Origin: Janthinobacterium sp. 344
GTDB taxonomy: Bacteria > Pseudomonadota > Gammaproteobacteria > Burkholderiales > Burkholderiaceae_D
Assembly: GCF_900112025.1 (NCBI RefSeq)
Contig: NZ_FOKL01000007.1
Span: forward strand, 354,196-418,195
Direction of reading: 5' to 3'
Length of the DNA: 64,000 bases
Position 1 is the stretch's first letter. The number at the start of each line of letters is the position of its first letter. Below the pieces are notes generated by a model, which saw nothing but the letters and a program-made list of their open reading frames with translations, searched no databases and had not been told where the DNA came from. Below, piece after piece: positions 46,710-55,589 of this stretch. Both the position numbers and the translations under genes were made by a program.

Positions 46710-47712
46710 TCCAGCCATGCCGCAAGCGCAGCGTTCCGCCGACTACGCCATCTTGCAGGAGGCGGCCGAATGGTTCGCCGTGCTGCGCGGCGACGACGCG
46801 GGGCCTGCCGAGCAGCAGGCCTGGGAGCGCTGGCACGCCATGTCGCCCGCGCATCGCGCCGCCTGGCGCCGGGTGGAAGCCGTCAGCGCCGAATTCCGGC
46901 ACTTGCCCGGCGAGCCGGCGCGCCAGGCGCTCGACGATGCGGGTCCGCGCCAGAGCGCCGCCGCGCGCCGCCGCCTCGTCAAGGGCTTGCTGGCGCTGTG
47001 CCTGACGAGCGGGTTGGGTGGCGCCGCGCTGCTGCGGCGCGACACGCGCAGCTGGGTCGCCGGCCTGCATGCCGCTGAAAAGACAGCGGTCGGCACGATA
47101 TGCCAGATGGCGCTGGCCGACGGCTCGCAGCTGTGGCTGAACACGGCAACGGCCCTCGACATCGATTACAGCCTGTCCCTGCGCCGCATCGACCTGCACG
47201 GCGGCGAAATTTATATTGCCAGCGCGCCGGACAGCCAGCAGCCGGCGCGGCCCCTGGTGGTCGATACCGTGCACGGCCGCCTGCGCGCGCTGGGCACGCG
47301 TTTCAGCGTGCGGCCGCAGGGCGAGCGCACCTTGCTGGCCGTCTACGAGGGCAGGGTGGAAGTGGCGCCCCGCGACGGCGGCACGCCGCGCATCGTGCCT
47401 GCCGGGCAGCAGATCCGCTTTGGCGATGGCGACATCGGCGAGCCATTTGCCGCCGACCCGAACGGGGCCGCCTGGATAGACTATCGCTTGCAGCCCGAAC
47501 AGATGCGGTTAGATGATTTCCTCGCGCAACTGTCGCGCTACCGGCGCGGCCACCTGGGCTGCGCGCCCGAAGTGGCCCATCTGCGCCTGGTGGGCAGCTA
47601 TCCGCTGGCCGACACGGACCGCATCCTGGCGGCGCTGGAAGCGACCCTGCCCGTGAAAGTCCACCGCGTGCATGACTGGTGGGTGACGGTCGAAGCGCAG
47701 TCAAAACAGTAA
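46696..47712 (+). CDS. FecR-like anti-sigma/sigma-regulator
   Basis: A 338-residue inner-membrane signal transducer. The N-terminal cytoplasmic part (about 12-80: AEWFAVLRGDDAGPAEQQAWERWHAMSPAHRAAWRRVE) binds the sigma factor. One membrane segment follows at about 95-112 (LVKGLLALCLTSGLGGAALL), and then a periplasmic FecR domain (about 130-230: LADGSQLWLNTATALDIDY, TVHGRLRALGTRFSVR), which contacts the STN domain of the receptor. It overlaps the sigma gene, and the receptor follows after 62 bases, as in FecIRA systems. Confidence 0.92.
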   Translation: MMRADPAMPQAQRSADYAILQEAAEWFAVLRGDDAGPAEQQAWERWHAMSPAHRAAWRRVEAVSAEFRHLPGEPARQALDDAGPRQSAAARRRLVKGLLALCLTSGLGGAALLRRDTRSWVAGLHAAEKTAVGTICQMALADGSQLWLNTATALDIDYSLSLRRIDLHGGEIYIASAPDSQQPARPLVVDTVHGRLRALGTRFSVRPQGERTLLAVYEGRVEVAPRDGGTPRIVPAGQQIRFGDGDIGEPFAADPNGAAWIDYRLQPEQMRLDDFLAQLSRYRRGHLGCAPEVAHLRLVGSYPLADTDRILAALEATLPVKVHRVHDWWVTVEAQSKQ

Positions 47713-47774
47713 ATAAGAATTATTTCTCAAATCTGGTTCCCTTTTTGAAAAGTTGTTTGGCAAGGTAACAGTCA

Positions 47775-50204
47775 ATGCTCAATACAACGAAGGAAGCCGT
47801 GCCGCTGTTCCCGATATCCCTGCCGTTTGCCCGCCGCCTGCTGCCATGCTGCCTGGCCGCGACGCTGCTGGCTGCGCCTGCCATGTATGCCATGGCAGCG
47901 GCGGCGGAAGGCGCGCCGCGCAGCTTCCGCATCGCCGCCGCCCCGCTGGGCCAGGCCTTGCGCCAGTTCGCGGGCCAGGCGGGGATCCTGCTGTCGGCCG
48001 AAGGCGGCTTGACGCAGGGCAAGCGCAGCGCCGGCTTGCATGCCACCGTGTCCACCAGCCAGGGCTTGCAGCAATTGTTGGCGGGCACGGGTCTGGTGGC
48101 CGTGCAGTTGCCCGACGGTAGTTATATCCTGCGTCTGGCGCCCGCGCCGCTGCGCGCCGATCTGAACGGAGTAGGGGCGGGCCTGCAAGTGCTGGCGCCC
48201 GTCACCGTGCGAGGCAGCGGCGATGATGGCTACCGCCGCACCAGTTCGTCAGCAGCCAGCCGCAATGACACGGCCTTGCGCGACACGCCGCAGGCCGTCA
48301 GCGTCGTCAGCGGCGAACTGATACGCGACCAGGACATGCGCAGCCTGGCCGACGCCATGCGCTACATGCCGGGCGTGGGCACGGCCGCCGGCGAGGGCAA
48401 CCGCGACACGGCCGTGATGCGCGGCAACAGTTCGACCTCGGATTTTTACCTGGACGGCATGCGCGACGACGTGCAGTACTACCGCGATTTCTACAATATC
48501 GAAAGAGTCGAGGCCATCAAGGGGCCGAACGCCATGGTCTTTGGCCGTGGCGGCGGCGGTGGCGTCATCAACCGCGCCACCAAGCAGCCTCAATGGAGCA
48601 GCGATGGCGAGCTCACGGCCAGCCTGGGCAGCTGGCGCAACCGGCGCGCCGCGCTCGACGTGCAGCAGGTGGTGGGCAGCGCGGTGGCCGTGCGCGTCAA
48701 CGCCATGGCGGAAAACAGCGACTCTTTTCGCCAGGGCGTCAACGTGCGCCGCAGCGCCGTCAACCCCGTCGCCGCGTGGCGCCTCTCGCCGCGCACCATG
48801 GTGGTGGCCAGCTATGAACATTTTCGCGACGACCGGGTGACGGACCGGGGCGTGCCCTCTTACCAGGGGCGGCCGTTCGGGACGGCCCCATCGACGTTCT
48901 TCGGCATCGCCGGCAGCAGCCCGTCGTGGGCGTATATCGACGCGCTGGGCGTGACGGTGGAACACGAGCTGGGCGGCGGCGCCAGCGTGCGCAACCGCAC
49001 GCGCCTGGCCGATTACGACAAGCTGTACCAGAATGCCTTTCCCGGCCCCGTCAGCGCGGATGGCGCCAGCGTGACGGTGCTGGCGTATAACAGCGCCACC
49101 CAGCGGCGCAATCTGTTCAACCAGACGGATGTGGAGTGGAGCGTGATGGCTGGAGGCGTGCAGCACCGCTTGACGGCGGGAATGGAACTGGGGCGCCAGA
49201 CGACGGACAATCTGCGCAACACGGGCTATTTCACTAGCCTGGGCGACAACGTCACCCATATCAGCCTGCCAACATCGCACCCCGTGACGGACTTGCCCGT
49301 GACGTTCCGTCCCAGCGCCACGGATGCGGACAACCATGGCGTGGCCGACACGGCCGCCCTGTACCTGCAGGACCAGCTGCGCTTCACTGCCCGGTGGCAG
49401 GCCGTGGCGGGCCTGCGCTACGAGCGTTTCGCCGTCGATTTCGTCAACCAGCGCAATGGCGCGCGCATTGCCCGCACGGATGCGCCGTGGTCGCCGCGCG
49501 TGGCCCTCCTTTACCAGCCCGTGGCGGCCCTGTCGCTGTATGCCAGTGTCAGCCAGTCCTTCCTGCCGCGCGCGGGCGAGCAGCTGGCGTCATTGACGCC
49601 CAGCAATGCCGTGTTCGCGCCCGAGCGTTTCCGCAACGTGGAGGCGGGCGCCAAGTGGGATGTCGCGCCGGGCCTGTCGGCCAGCGCGGCCGTGTACCGC
49701 CTGGAGCGCAGCCATGTCGCCGTCACCGATCCCGTCGACGCCACGCGGGCCATGCTGGTCGATGGCCAGCGCAGTGTCGGGCTGGAACTGGAACTCAATG
49801 GCAAGGTTCAAGCCGGCTGGAGCATTGCTGGCGGCTATGCCTGGCAAAAGGCCGTGCTGACGGCCGCGCAATCGGCCACGGCCCTGGCCGGCGCCACCGT
49901 GGCGCACGTGCCCCGGCACAGCCTGTCGCTGTGGAACCGCTACGATTTTTCGCCCGTCTGGGGCGCCGCGCTGGGCGTGATCGCCCGCAGCGCCGTGTAC
50001 GCGTCCGTGTCGAATACGGTGGTGCTGCCGGGCTTTACCCGCTTCGACGGCGCCGTCTACTTCAAGCCGCAGCCCCGCTTCCAGCTGCAGCTGAATCTGG
50101 AAAACCTGTTGAACAGAAAATATTTCGCCTCCGCCCACAGCAACGACAACATTGCGCCCGGTTCGCCCCGGGCCTTGCGCATGACGGCGCTGTGGCGGTT
50201 CTAG
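47775..50204 (+). CDS. TonB-dependent siderophore receptor with STN signalling domain
   Basis: An 809-residue outer-membrane transducer-receptor. After a signal peptide (to about residue 45) it has an STN domain (about 50-110: RIAAAPLGQALRQFAGQAGILLSAEGGL...LLAGTGLVAVQLPDGSYIL), a TonB box region PVTVRG, a plug (about 145-270: RDTPQAVSVVSGELIRDQ, IKGPNAMVFGRGGGGGVINRATK), and a barrel ending in RF. It probably signals ligand binding to the FecR-like protein just upstream. The pattern is of the FpvA/FecA group, but the ligand is unknown. Confidence 0.92.
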   Translation: MLNTTKEAVPLFPISLPFARRLLPCCLAATLLAAPAMYAMAAAAEGAPRSFRIAAAPLGQALRQFAGQAGILLSAEGGLTQGKRSAGLHATVSTSQGLQQLLAGTGLVAVQLPDGSYILRLAPAPLRADLNGVGAGLQVLAPVTVRGSGDDGYRRTSSSAASRNDTALRDTPQAVSVVSGELIRDQDMRSLADAMRYMPGVGTAAGEGNRDTAVMRGNSSTSDFYLDGMRDDVQYYRDFYNIERVEAIKGPNAMVFGRGGGGGVINRATKQPQWSSDGELTASLGSWRNRRAALDVQQVVGSAVAVRVNAMAENSDSFRQGVNVRRSAVNPVAAWRLSPRTMVVASYEHFRDDRVTDRGVPSYQGRPFGTAPSTFFGIAGSSPSWAYIDALGVTVEHELGGGASVRNRTRLADYDKLYQNAFPGPVSADGASVTVLAYNSATQRRNLFNQTDVEWSVMAGGVQHRLTAGMELGRQTTDNLRNTGYFTSLGDNVTHISLPTSHPVTDLPVTFRPSATDADNHGVADTAALYLQDQLRFTARWQAVAGLRYERFAVDFVNQRNGARIARTDAPWSPRVALLYQPVAALSLYASVSQSFLPRAGEQLASLTPSNAVFAPERFRNVEAGAKWDVAPGLSASAAVYRLERSHVAVTDPVDATRAMLVDGQRSVGLELELNGKVQAGWSIAGGYAWQKAVLTAAQSATALAGATVAHVPRHSLSLWNRYDFSPVWGAALGVIARSAVYASVSNTVVLPGFTRFDGAVYFKPQPRFQLQLNLENLLNRKYFASAHSNDNIAPGSPRALRMTALWRF

Positions 50205-50309
50205 TTTTGTCGTACCCCAAGTTTGTAGTACCAGCAATCAACGAGCCAGCCAACTGCCGGGGGGCAGTAGCCAGCCATATTAATCCATCCGATACAGTGA
50301 AAGATAGCG

Positions 50310-52643
50310 ATGACATCGAAAGACAAAGCGGGCGTTACCATCCGCAGCCGCAAACACCAGACCACTTCCACGCCGCGCCTGCACGGCACGGCACTGGCCG
50401 CGTTCGCCACCCTGGCCATGCCGCTGACGCTGCACGCGCAAACGACGGACAAGCCGCAGCAGTTGCAGGAAGTTAAGGTCGTCGGTACGGCCGAACGCCT
50501 GATCCAGGCGCCCGTGAAATCGGCGAACGACAAGCTGACGGCGCCGCTGCTGGACACGCCCAAGTCCGTCACCGTGATTCCTGCCGAAATCATTTCGCAA
50601 ACGGGTGCCGTCTCGCTGACGGATGCGCTGCGCACCGTGCCGGGCATCACCATCGGCGCCGGTGAAGGCGGCAACCCCGTGGGCGACAACCTGTTTATCC
50701 GCGGCTACAACGCGCAAACGGATACGTATATCGACGGCATCCGCGACACGGGCTCGCAATCGCGTGAAATCTTTGCGCTGGAACAAATCGAAGTCGTCAA
50801 GGGCCCGAACTCGGCCTACGGTGGACGCTCGTCCGCAGGCGGCGGCGTCAACCTGATCAGCAAGACGCCGAAAGCCGACAATTTCACCAACGCCACCGTG
50901 GGCCTGGGCAGCGCCAAGTACCGGCGCGCCACGGCTGACGTGAACCGCGTCATCAGCGACGACGTGGCCGTGCGCCTGAACGTGATGGCGCACGACGCCC
51001 ACGTGGCCGGCCGCGACTTCATCAATGGCGACCGTTGGGGCATCGCACCGTCCATCACCTTCGGCCTGAAGTCGGCCACGCAGGCGACCCTCAGCTACTA
51101 CCACATGCAGTCGAGCGAATTGCCCGATACCGGCTTGCCGTTCAACAACCCGTTCTCGTCGGGCGCGAATGTCTCGAAAAACGGCAATGGCACGCCCGTC
51201 AACGTGCCGCGCGACACCTTCTATGGCCTGGTGAACCGCGACTTCCGCGATACGCAGAGCGATATCGGCACCATCGACGTGCGCCACGACTTCGGCAATA
51301 AACTGGTGCTGCGCAACGTGACCCGCTACGGCAAGACCAGCAACGACTACGTGTGGACCCAGCCCGACGATTCGAAGGGCAATACCATGCTGTACGGCAC
51401 CGTCTGGCGCCGCGCCAACACGCGCACGACCGATACGGATGCGCTGGCCAATGCCACCAGCCTGGGCGGCGAATTCCTGGCCGGCGGCGTGAAGCACACC
51501 TACACCGTGGGCCTGGAAATCAGCCGCGAGGAAACGGATCGCAGCGCTTATCTGTTCAGCCCGGGGGCCAACAACCCGCTGGAAAAAGTCGGCTCCAACT
51601 GCCCGACCTATGGCGCGGCCACCCTGTACAACTGCGCCCCCTTGCTCAACCCGAACGCCAATGACCCATGGGTCTACACGCGCACGGTGTCGCCGGCCCG
51701 CACGAACATCGTCACGAACACGCGTTCCGTGTACGGTTTCGACACCATCGAGTTTTCGCCGCAATGGCTGCTGAACGTGGGCATCCGCTGGGATGACTAC
51801 AAGAGTTCGCTGAACACGCCGCAATACACGCTCGACGGCAAGACCACCGCCGCCACCAGCGCCAATGTGCATGCCACGTTCGCCAGCTACCAGGCGGGCC
51901 TGGTGTACAAGCCATCGACCAACAGCAGCGTATATGTGTCGTACGGCACCTCGTCCACGCCACCGGGCAATGACGGCGGCGACGGCATCGACGGCTTGAC
52001 GGTCGCCATCCAGAACCTGAAGCCGCAAGAAAGCAAGAGCTTCGAACTGGGCACGAAATGGGAAGTGCTGCCGGGTGGCCGCCTGTCCGTGAGCGGTGCC
52101 TATTTCCAGAGCGACATGAGCAATGCGCGCGTGACGGCACCGGACGGCAGCACGCAAAACGTGGGCGACAAGCAAGTCAAGGGTATCGAACTGGGCGTGA
52201 GCGGCAATATCACCAAGGAATGGTCGGTGTTTGGCGGCTACACGCACCTGAACGCCATCGTGGAAAACAATGGCTACACCAATACGGGCACGACGGCTGT
52301 GCCCGTGTATGCGCCATCGCCGTACAACGGCAACCAGTTCCCCACCACGCCGAAAAACAGCGCCTCGCTGTGGACCTCCTACCTGCTCACGCCTGCCATC
52401 ACGGTGGGCGGCGGCGTGAACTACGTCGACAAGGTCTACGCCAACGTGGCCAATAACAAATATGCCCCGGCCTACACGCGCTTCGACGCCATGGCCAGCT
52501 ACGTGGTCAGCCGCAACGTGACCCTGCAGCTGAACATCCAGAACCTGACGAACAAGCTGTACTTCGACAAGGTTTCCTCGCCGCACTATGCTGGCGTGGC
52601 CCCTGGCCGCTCGGCCACCCTGACGGCCAACATGAAGTTCTGA
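50310..52643 (+). CDS. TonB-dependent receptor, catecholate (Fiu-like) type
   Basis: A 777-residue outer-membrane receptor. It has a signal peptide (to LHAQ near residue 45), a TonB-box-like EVKVVGT, a plug (about 75-200: DTPKSVTVIPAEIISQTG, FIRGYNAQTDTYIDGIRDTG, VKGPNSAYGGRSSAGGGVNLISKTPK), and a beta-barrel ending in a terminal Phe (LTANMKF). No STN domain is present, so it only transports. The plug sequences resemble catecholate receptors such as Fiu. It follows the STN receptor by 105 bases and may be co-regulated; I see no clear Fur box in that gap. A terminator follows. Confidence 0.9.
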   Translation: MTSKDKAGVTIRSRKHQTTSTPRLHGTALAAFATLAMPLTLHAQTTDKPQQLQEVKVVGTAERLIQAPVKSANDKLTAPLLDTPKSVTVIPAEIISQTGAVSLTDALRTVPGITIGAGEGGNPVGDNLFIRGYNAQTDTYIDGIRDTGSQSREIFALEQIEVVKGPNSAYGGRSSAGGGVNLISKTPKADNFTNATVGLGSAKYRRATADVNRVISDDVAVRLNVMAHDAHVAGRDFINGDRWGIAPSITFGLKSATQATLSYYHMQSSELPDTGLPFNNPFSSGANVSKNGNGTPVNVPRDTFYGLVNRDFRDTQSDIGTIDVRHDFGNKLVLRNVTRYGKTSNDYVWTQPDDSKGNTMLYGTVWRRANTRTTDTDALANATSLGGEFLAGGVKHTYTVGLEISREETDRSAYLFSPGANNPLEKVGSNCPTYGAATLYNCAPLLNPNANDPWVYTRTVSPARTNIVTNTRSVYGFDTIEFSPQWLLNVGIRWDDYKSSLNTPQYTLDGKTTAATSANVHATFASYQAGLVYKPSTNSSVYVSYGTSSTPPGNDGGDGIDGLTVAIQNLKPQESKSFELGTKWEVLPGGRLSVSGAYFQSDMSNARVTAPDGSTQNVGDKQVKGIELGVSGNITKEWSVFGGYTHLNAIVENNGYTNTGTTAVPVYAPSPYNGNQFPTTPKNSASLWTSYLLTPAITVGGGVNYVDKVYANVANNKYAPAYTRFDAMASYVVSRNVTLQLNIQNLTNKLYFDKVSSPHYAGVAPGRSATLTANMKF

Positions 52644-52669
52644 TGTTGTTCAGCTTGAGGTAGCGCAAG

Positions 52670-52704
52670 GCGCCGTTCCAGAGATGGAAACGGCGCTTTT
52701 TTTA
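52670..52704 (+). terminator. Terminator of the FecIR-receptor region
   Basis: GCGCCGTT(CCA) and (TGGA)AACGGCGC form a stem with a GAGA loop and one bulge, followed by a run of seven T, 27 bases after the receptor stop. Confidence 0.88.
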
Positions 52705-52719
52705 TTTTCCGGTTCCCTT

Positions 52720-52748
52720 TTGACGTTCTCGCTTGGCAAGGTTGATAG
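52720..52748 (+). promoter_or_regulatory. Promoter of the Fur-family regulator gene
   Basis: TTGACG (52720-52725), a 17-base spacer and TGATAG (52743-52748), 27 bases before the ATG. Confidence 0.6.
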
Positions 52749-52774
52749 AGCAGAACGCAGAAGCGGAGAATTCC

Positions 52775-53272
52775 ATGCAAGACATTCCATACCAGGGCGA
52801 CGGCCGCGTGTTCGAGCGCTTGCGGGCCGCGCGCCTGCGTCCGACCAGTGCCCGCGTCTGCGTGCTGCAGGTGCTGGCCGGCACGTCGCGCCAGGCGATG
52901 AATGCGGAAGGCATTTATCAGCAACTGCTGCGGATCGGCATTGCCGTCAGCCTGGGCACCATCTACCGCGTGCTGAAGGAAATGGAACTGGCGGGCTTGC
53001 TGCTGCGCGAGCGCGAAGCGAGCGCCAGTGGCAACAAGGGGCGCTATCTGATCAAGCCGGAGCGGGTGGAAGCGGACAGCTGCTACCTCGTATGCCGCGT
53101 CTGCGAACGCAGCGTGCTGGTGCAGGATGCGCCGCTGGTGGAGCAGCTGCGCCAGGCGGCGGCGCTGCACGGCATGGAAATCGGCGCCAATGTGCTGTCC
53201 GTGCAGATGCGCTGCAGCCAGTGCGCCGGGGAAGCGCAGGCAGGGCGGGGCAGGCCGCTGCGGGCCGGCTGA
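52775..53272 (+). CDS. Fur-family regulator lacking the usual regulatory metal ligands
   Basis: A 165-residue Fur-like protein. The winged helix is intact (LRPTSARVCVLQVLA...MNAEGIYQQLLRIGIAVSLGTIYRVLKEMELAGLLLRER, about 21-80). The dimerisation domain keeps the two zinc-binding CxxC pairs (Cys107/Cys110 and Cys147/Cys150). The HHDH motif usually found before the first CxxC is replaced by EADSCY, and the later conserved His is absent. It may thus sense something other than iron, or act without metal control. The start at 52775 has GGAGAA upstream. It follows three TonB-receptor-related genes. Confidence 0.8.
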   Translation: MQDIPYQGDGRVFERLRAARLRPTSARVCVLQVLAGTSRQAMNAEGIYQQLLRIGIAVSLGTIYRVLKEMELAGLLLREREASASGNKGRYLIKPERVEADSCYLVCRVCERSVLVQDAPLVEQLRQAAALHGMEIGANVLSVQMRCSQCAGEAQAGRGRPLRAG

Positions 53273-53389
53273 CGGCCCGCCTTTTGATGCGGCGCAACAA
53301 GGGGCGCCGGCCCATCCGCCTCCTCGCCGGGCGGATTAGGCGCTACAATAGGGAATCTCTTTATTCTCCCAGACTCGTCTTCTGCTGCC

Positions 53390-54490
53390 ATGACCACTTC
53401 CACACCGAATCTCGTCGTCACCCCGTCCGCCCACCCCTTGTCCGACGCCGAGCGCGCCGCGCGCATGGTCAATCCCGCGTTTGGCCGCATCTTCACCGAC
53501 CACATGGTGGTGATTCCTTACCGCGACGGCAAGTGGCAGCAGGGCGAGCTGAAGGCCTACGGCCCGCTGATGCTGGACCCGTCCGCCTCGTCGCTGCATT
53601 ACGGCCAGGCCATCTTCGAAGGCTATAAAGCGTTTGCCCAGCCCGACGGCAGCATCAAGACGTTCCGTCCGGAACAGAACGCCGAACGCTTCAACCGCAG
53701 CGCCGCGCGCCTGGCCATGCCGGCCATCCCCGTCGAGCTGTTCCTGGAAGCGGGCGATGCGCTCATTTCGCAAGACCGCAACTGGGTGCCGAAGAACACG
53801 GGCGAGAGCCTGTACATGCGTCCGCTGATGATCGCCACCGACCCCTACCTGGGCGTGCGTCCCTCGGAAGAATACCTGTTCGTGCTGTTCGCCTCGCCGG
53901 CCGGCGCCTACTTCCCGAAAGGCGTGAAACCCGTCACCGTGTGGATCAGCGAAGACTTCGTGCGCGCCGCGCCGGGCGGTACGGGCGAAGCCAAGTGCGC
54001 GGGCAACTACGCGGCCAGCCTGATGGCCCAGTCGCAAGCGCAAGAAAAGGGCTGCGACCAGGTCGTGTGGCTGGACGCCGTGCACCGCGAGTACATCGAG
54101 GAAATGGGCGGCATGAATCTGTTCTTCGTCTACAAGGATGGCGACAAAGTCACCGTCGTGACGCCGGAATTGACGGGCACCTTGTTGCCAGGCATTACCC
54201 GCCGCAGCCTGCTGGAAATGGCGAAAGACCTGGGCTATGCGACGGAAGAGCGTAAATTGTCCGTCCAGCAATGGCGCGACGACATCGCCTCGGGCCGCAT
54301 GACCGAAGTGTTTGCCTGCGGCACGGCCGCCGTCATCACCCCGGTGGGCGTGGCCAAGGCCAACGGCTTTGAAATGACCATCAACAACAACGAAAACGGC
54401 GCCGTCACCCTGGCCCTGCGCGAAGCGCTGCTGGGCTTGCAGCATGGCACGGCTGAAGACACGCATGGCTGGATGCACAAAGTGTGCTAA
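53390..54490 (+). CDS. ilvE: Branched-chain amino acid aminotransferase
   Basis: A PLP-dependent class IV aminotransferase for leucine, isoleucine and valine. The 366-residue length matches the longer bacterial form. Motifs are LHYGQAIFEGYKAF, FRPEQNAERFNRSAARLAMP, GEAKCAGNYAASLMAQ (catalytic Lys in AKCAGNY), EEMGGMNLFFVY, and EVFACGTAAVITPVG. The start at 53390 (MTTSTPNLVV) precedes the conserved core. With leuA at 6 kb it is the second leucine gene in the window, but the two are far apart. Confidence 0.96.
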   Translation: MTTSTPNLVVTPSAHPLSDAERAARMVNPAFGRIFTDHMVVIPYRDGKWQQGELKAYGPLMLDPSASSLHYGQAIFEGYKAFAQPDGSIKTFRPEQNAERFNRSAARLAMPAIPVELFLEAGDALISQDRNWVPKNTGESLYMRPLMIATDPYLGVRPSEEYLFVLFASPAGAYFPKGVKPVTVWISEDFVRAAPGGTGEAKCAGNYAASLMAQSQAQEKGCDQVVWLDAVHREYIEEMGGMNLFFVYKDGDKVTVVTPELTGTLLPGITRRSLLEMAKDLGYATEERKLSVQQWRDDIASGRMTEVFACGTAAVITPVGVAKANGFEMTINNNENGAVTLALREALLGLQHGTAEDTHGWMHKVC

Positions 54491-54573
54491 TGGGCTTGTT
54501 GGATCGAGCCGCAGCAGCATGGTCATATCAGATAAGTAAGTTGGCGTCCATTTCACCCCAAAAGTGAAGTTCC

Positions 54574-54600
54574 GGGGGCGGACCCTCAGGGTCCGACCCC
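54574..54600. repeat. 27-bp GGGGTC palindrome, copy 2
   Basis: The element GGGGGCGGACCC, core TCA, GGGTCCGACCCC has the same 27-bp length as 16602-16628 with five differences. The inner arm pair GGACCCT/AGGGTCC is perfect. AGCTTTTT follows, so it could terminate ilvE transcription, although it lies 84 bases after the stop. Confidence 0.65.
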
Positions 54601-54708
54601 AGCTTTTTCGCTGTTCGCGTGTTGCGCCAGATGCTGCATGTCGCTGATCGCAATGGCATCGGCGCCGGCACCCAGTTGCCGGCGTTTTTATATCTAGAAG
54701 GAAATTCG

Positions 54709-55425
54709 ATGAATACCCGCTCTGTCTTGCCCGCGCTGGCCGCCGTTTTCCTCAGCCTGTCGGCCGGCGCCGTGCACGCGGCCGACGCCACGTGCACGAT
54801 TCCGCGCAACGTCAGCTATGTCGATTACGACGTCAAGCCGTCGGACGAGAAAAACACCTGCTACAAGCAAAGCACCAACGTGCCCACGGATTCCTTCATG
54901 CTGGCGCTGTCGTGGTCGCCCGGCTTTTGCGACAGCCAGCGCCGCCGTGGCGAAGTGTCAAAGAAGGCCGCCTTCCAGTGCGCCGAGAGCAACCACTTCG
55001 GCTGGATCGTGCATGGCCTGTGGGCGCAGTCCGATCATCCGGCCACCTGCGACGACATTTCCGTGACGCCGCCGCGCAAGACGGAATTGCATCCGCGTTA
55101 CTGCAAGGGCAATCTGCCGAAACTGGCGCCGTCGGAGATCCTGCCGTATATGTGCATGCAACCGGGCGAAGCCTTGCTGCAGGGCGAGTGGGAAAAGCAT
55201 GGCGCCTGCGATTTCGACACGGCCAAGCAGTATTTCGAGAAAGAGCGCGAACTGTTCCAGGCCTTGAAATTGCCCGATACCACGATGCCGAAAAACGAGT
55301 TGTTCCAGTGGATGAAGCAGCACAACCCGCAGCTGAAAGGCCGTTGGCTCGGCTATGAAAAGCACTCGGGTGAATTGCGCATCTGTTACTCGAAAGATTT
55401 CAAGGTCATCGATTGCAAGAAATAA
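54709..55425 (+). CDS. Secreted ribonuclease T2
   Basis: A 238-residue exported RNase of the T2 family (RNase I-like). After a signal peptide (MNTRSVLPALAAVFLSLSAG to AVHA) come the two catalytic segments: CAS1 WIVHGLWAQ with the catalytic His, and CAS2 GEWEKHGAC with Glu, Lys and His. Many cysteines (in FCDSQR, FQCAES, HPRYCKG, YMCMQPG, ICYSKDF and IDCKK) suggest disulfides in the periplasm or medium. The start at 54709 was chosen because it begins the signal peptide and follows AGAAGGAAA. Confidence 0.92.
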   Translation: MNTRSVLPALAAVFLSLSAGAVHAADATCTIPRNVSYVDYDVKPSDEKNTCYKQSTNVPTDSFMLALSWSPGFCDSQRRRGEVSKKAAFQCAESNHFGWIVHGLWAQSDHPATCDDISVTPPRKTELHPRYCKGNLPKLAPSEILPYMCMQPGEALLQGEWEKHGACDFDTAKQYFEKERELFQALKLPDTTMPKNELFQWMKQHNPQLKGRWLGYEKHSGELRICYSKDFKVIDCKK

Positions 55426-55449
55426 AACTTGCGTAGTCATCCGATAACA

Positions 55450-55476
55450 GGCAGCCCGGCCCGCAGCGGGGCTGCC
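55450..55476 (+). other. Hairpin after the RNase gene
   Basis: GGCAGCCC (55450-55457) and GGGCTGCC (55469-55476) form a perfect 8-bp GC-rich stem, 24 bases after the RNase stop. No T tract follows; it is a possible weak terminator. Confidence 0.5.
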
Positions 55477-55589
55477 CGGCAGACTGCGTTTATCCATGCT
55501 AGTGTCTTGCTTGCGGTCACATTATTGGCCGCTAACAATGCCCGGCGCAAGCGTGGCTGGCGGCGCGGCATGGAATTCGTATCGGATCA

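Noticed and set aside
47713..47740. A Fur box before the STN receptor
   Set aside because: The AATAAGAATTATT stretch matches the 19-bp consensus at only about 11-12 positions, not better than expected in an AT-rich gap.
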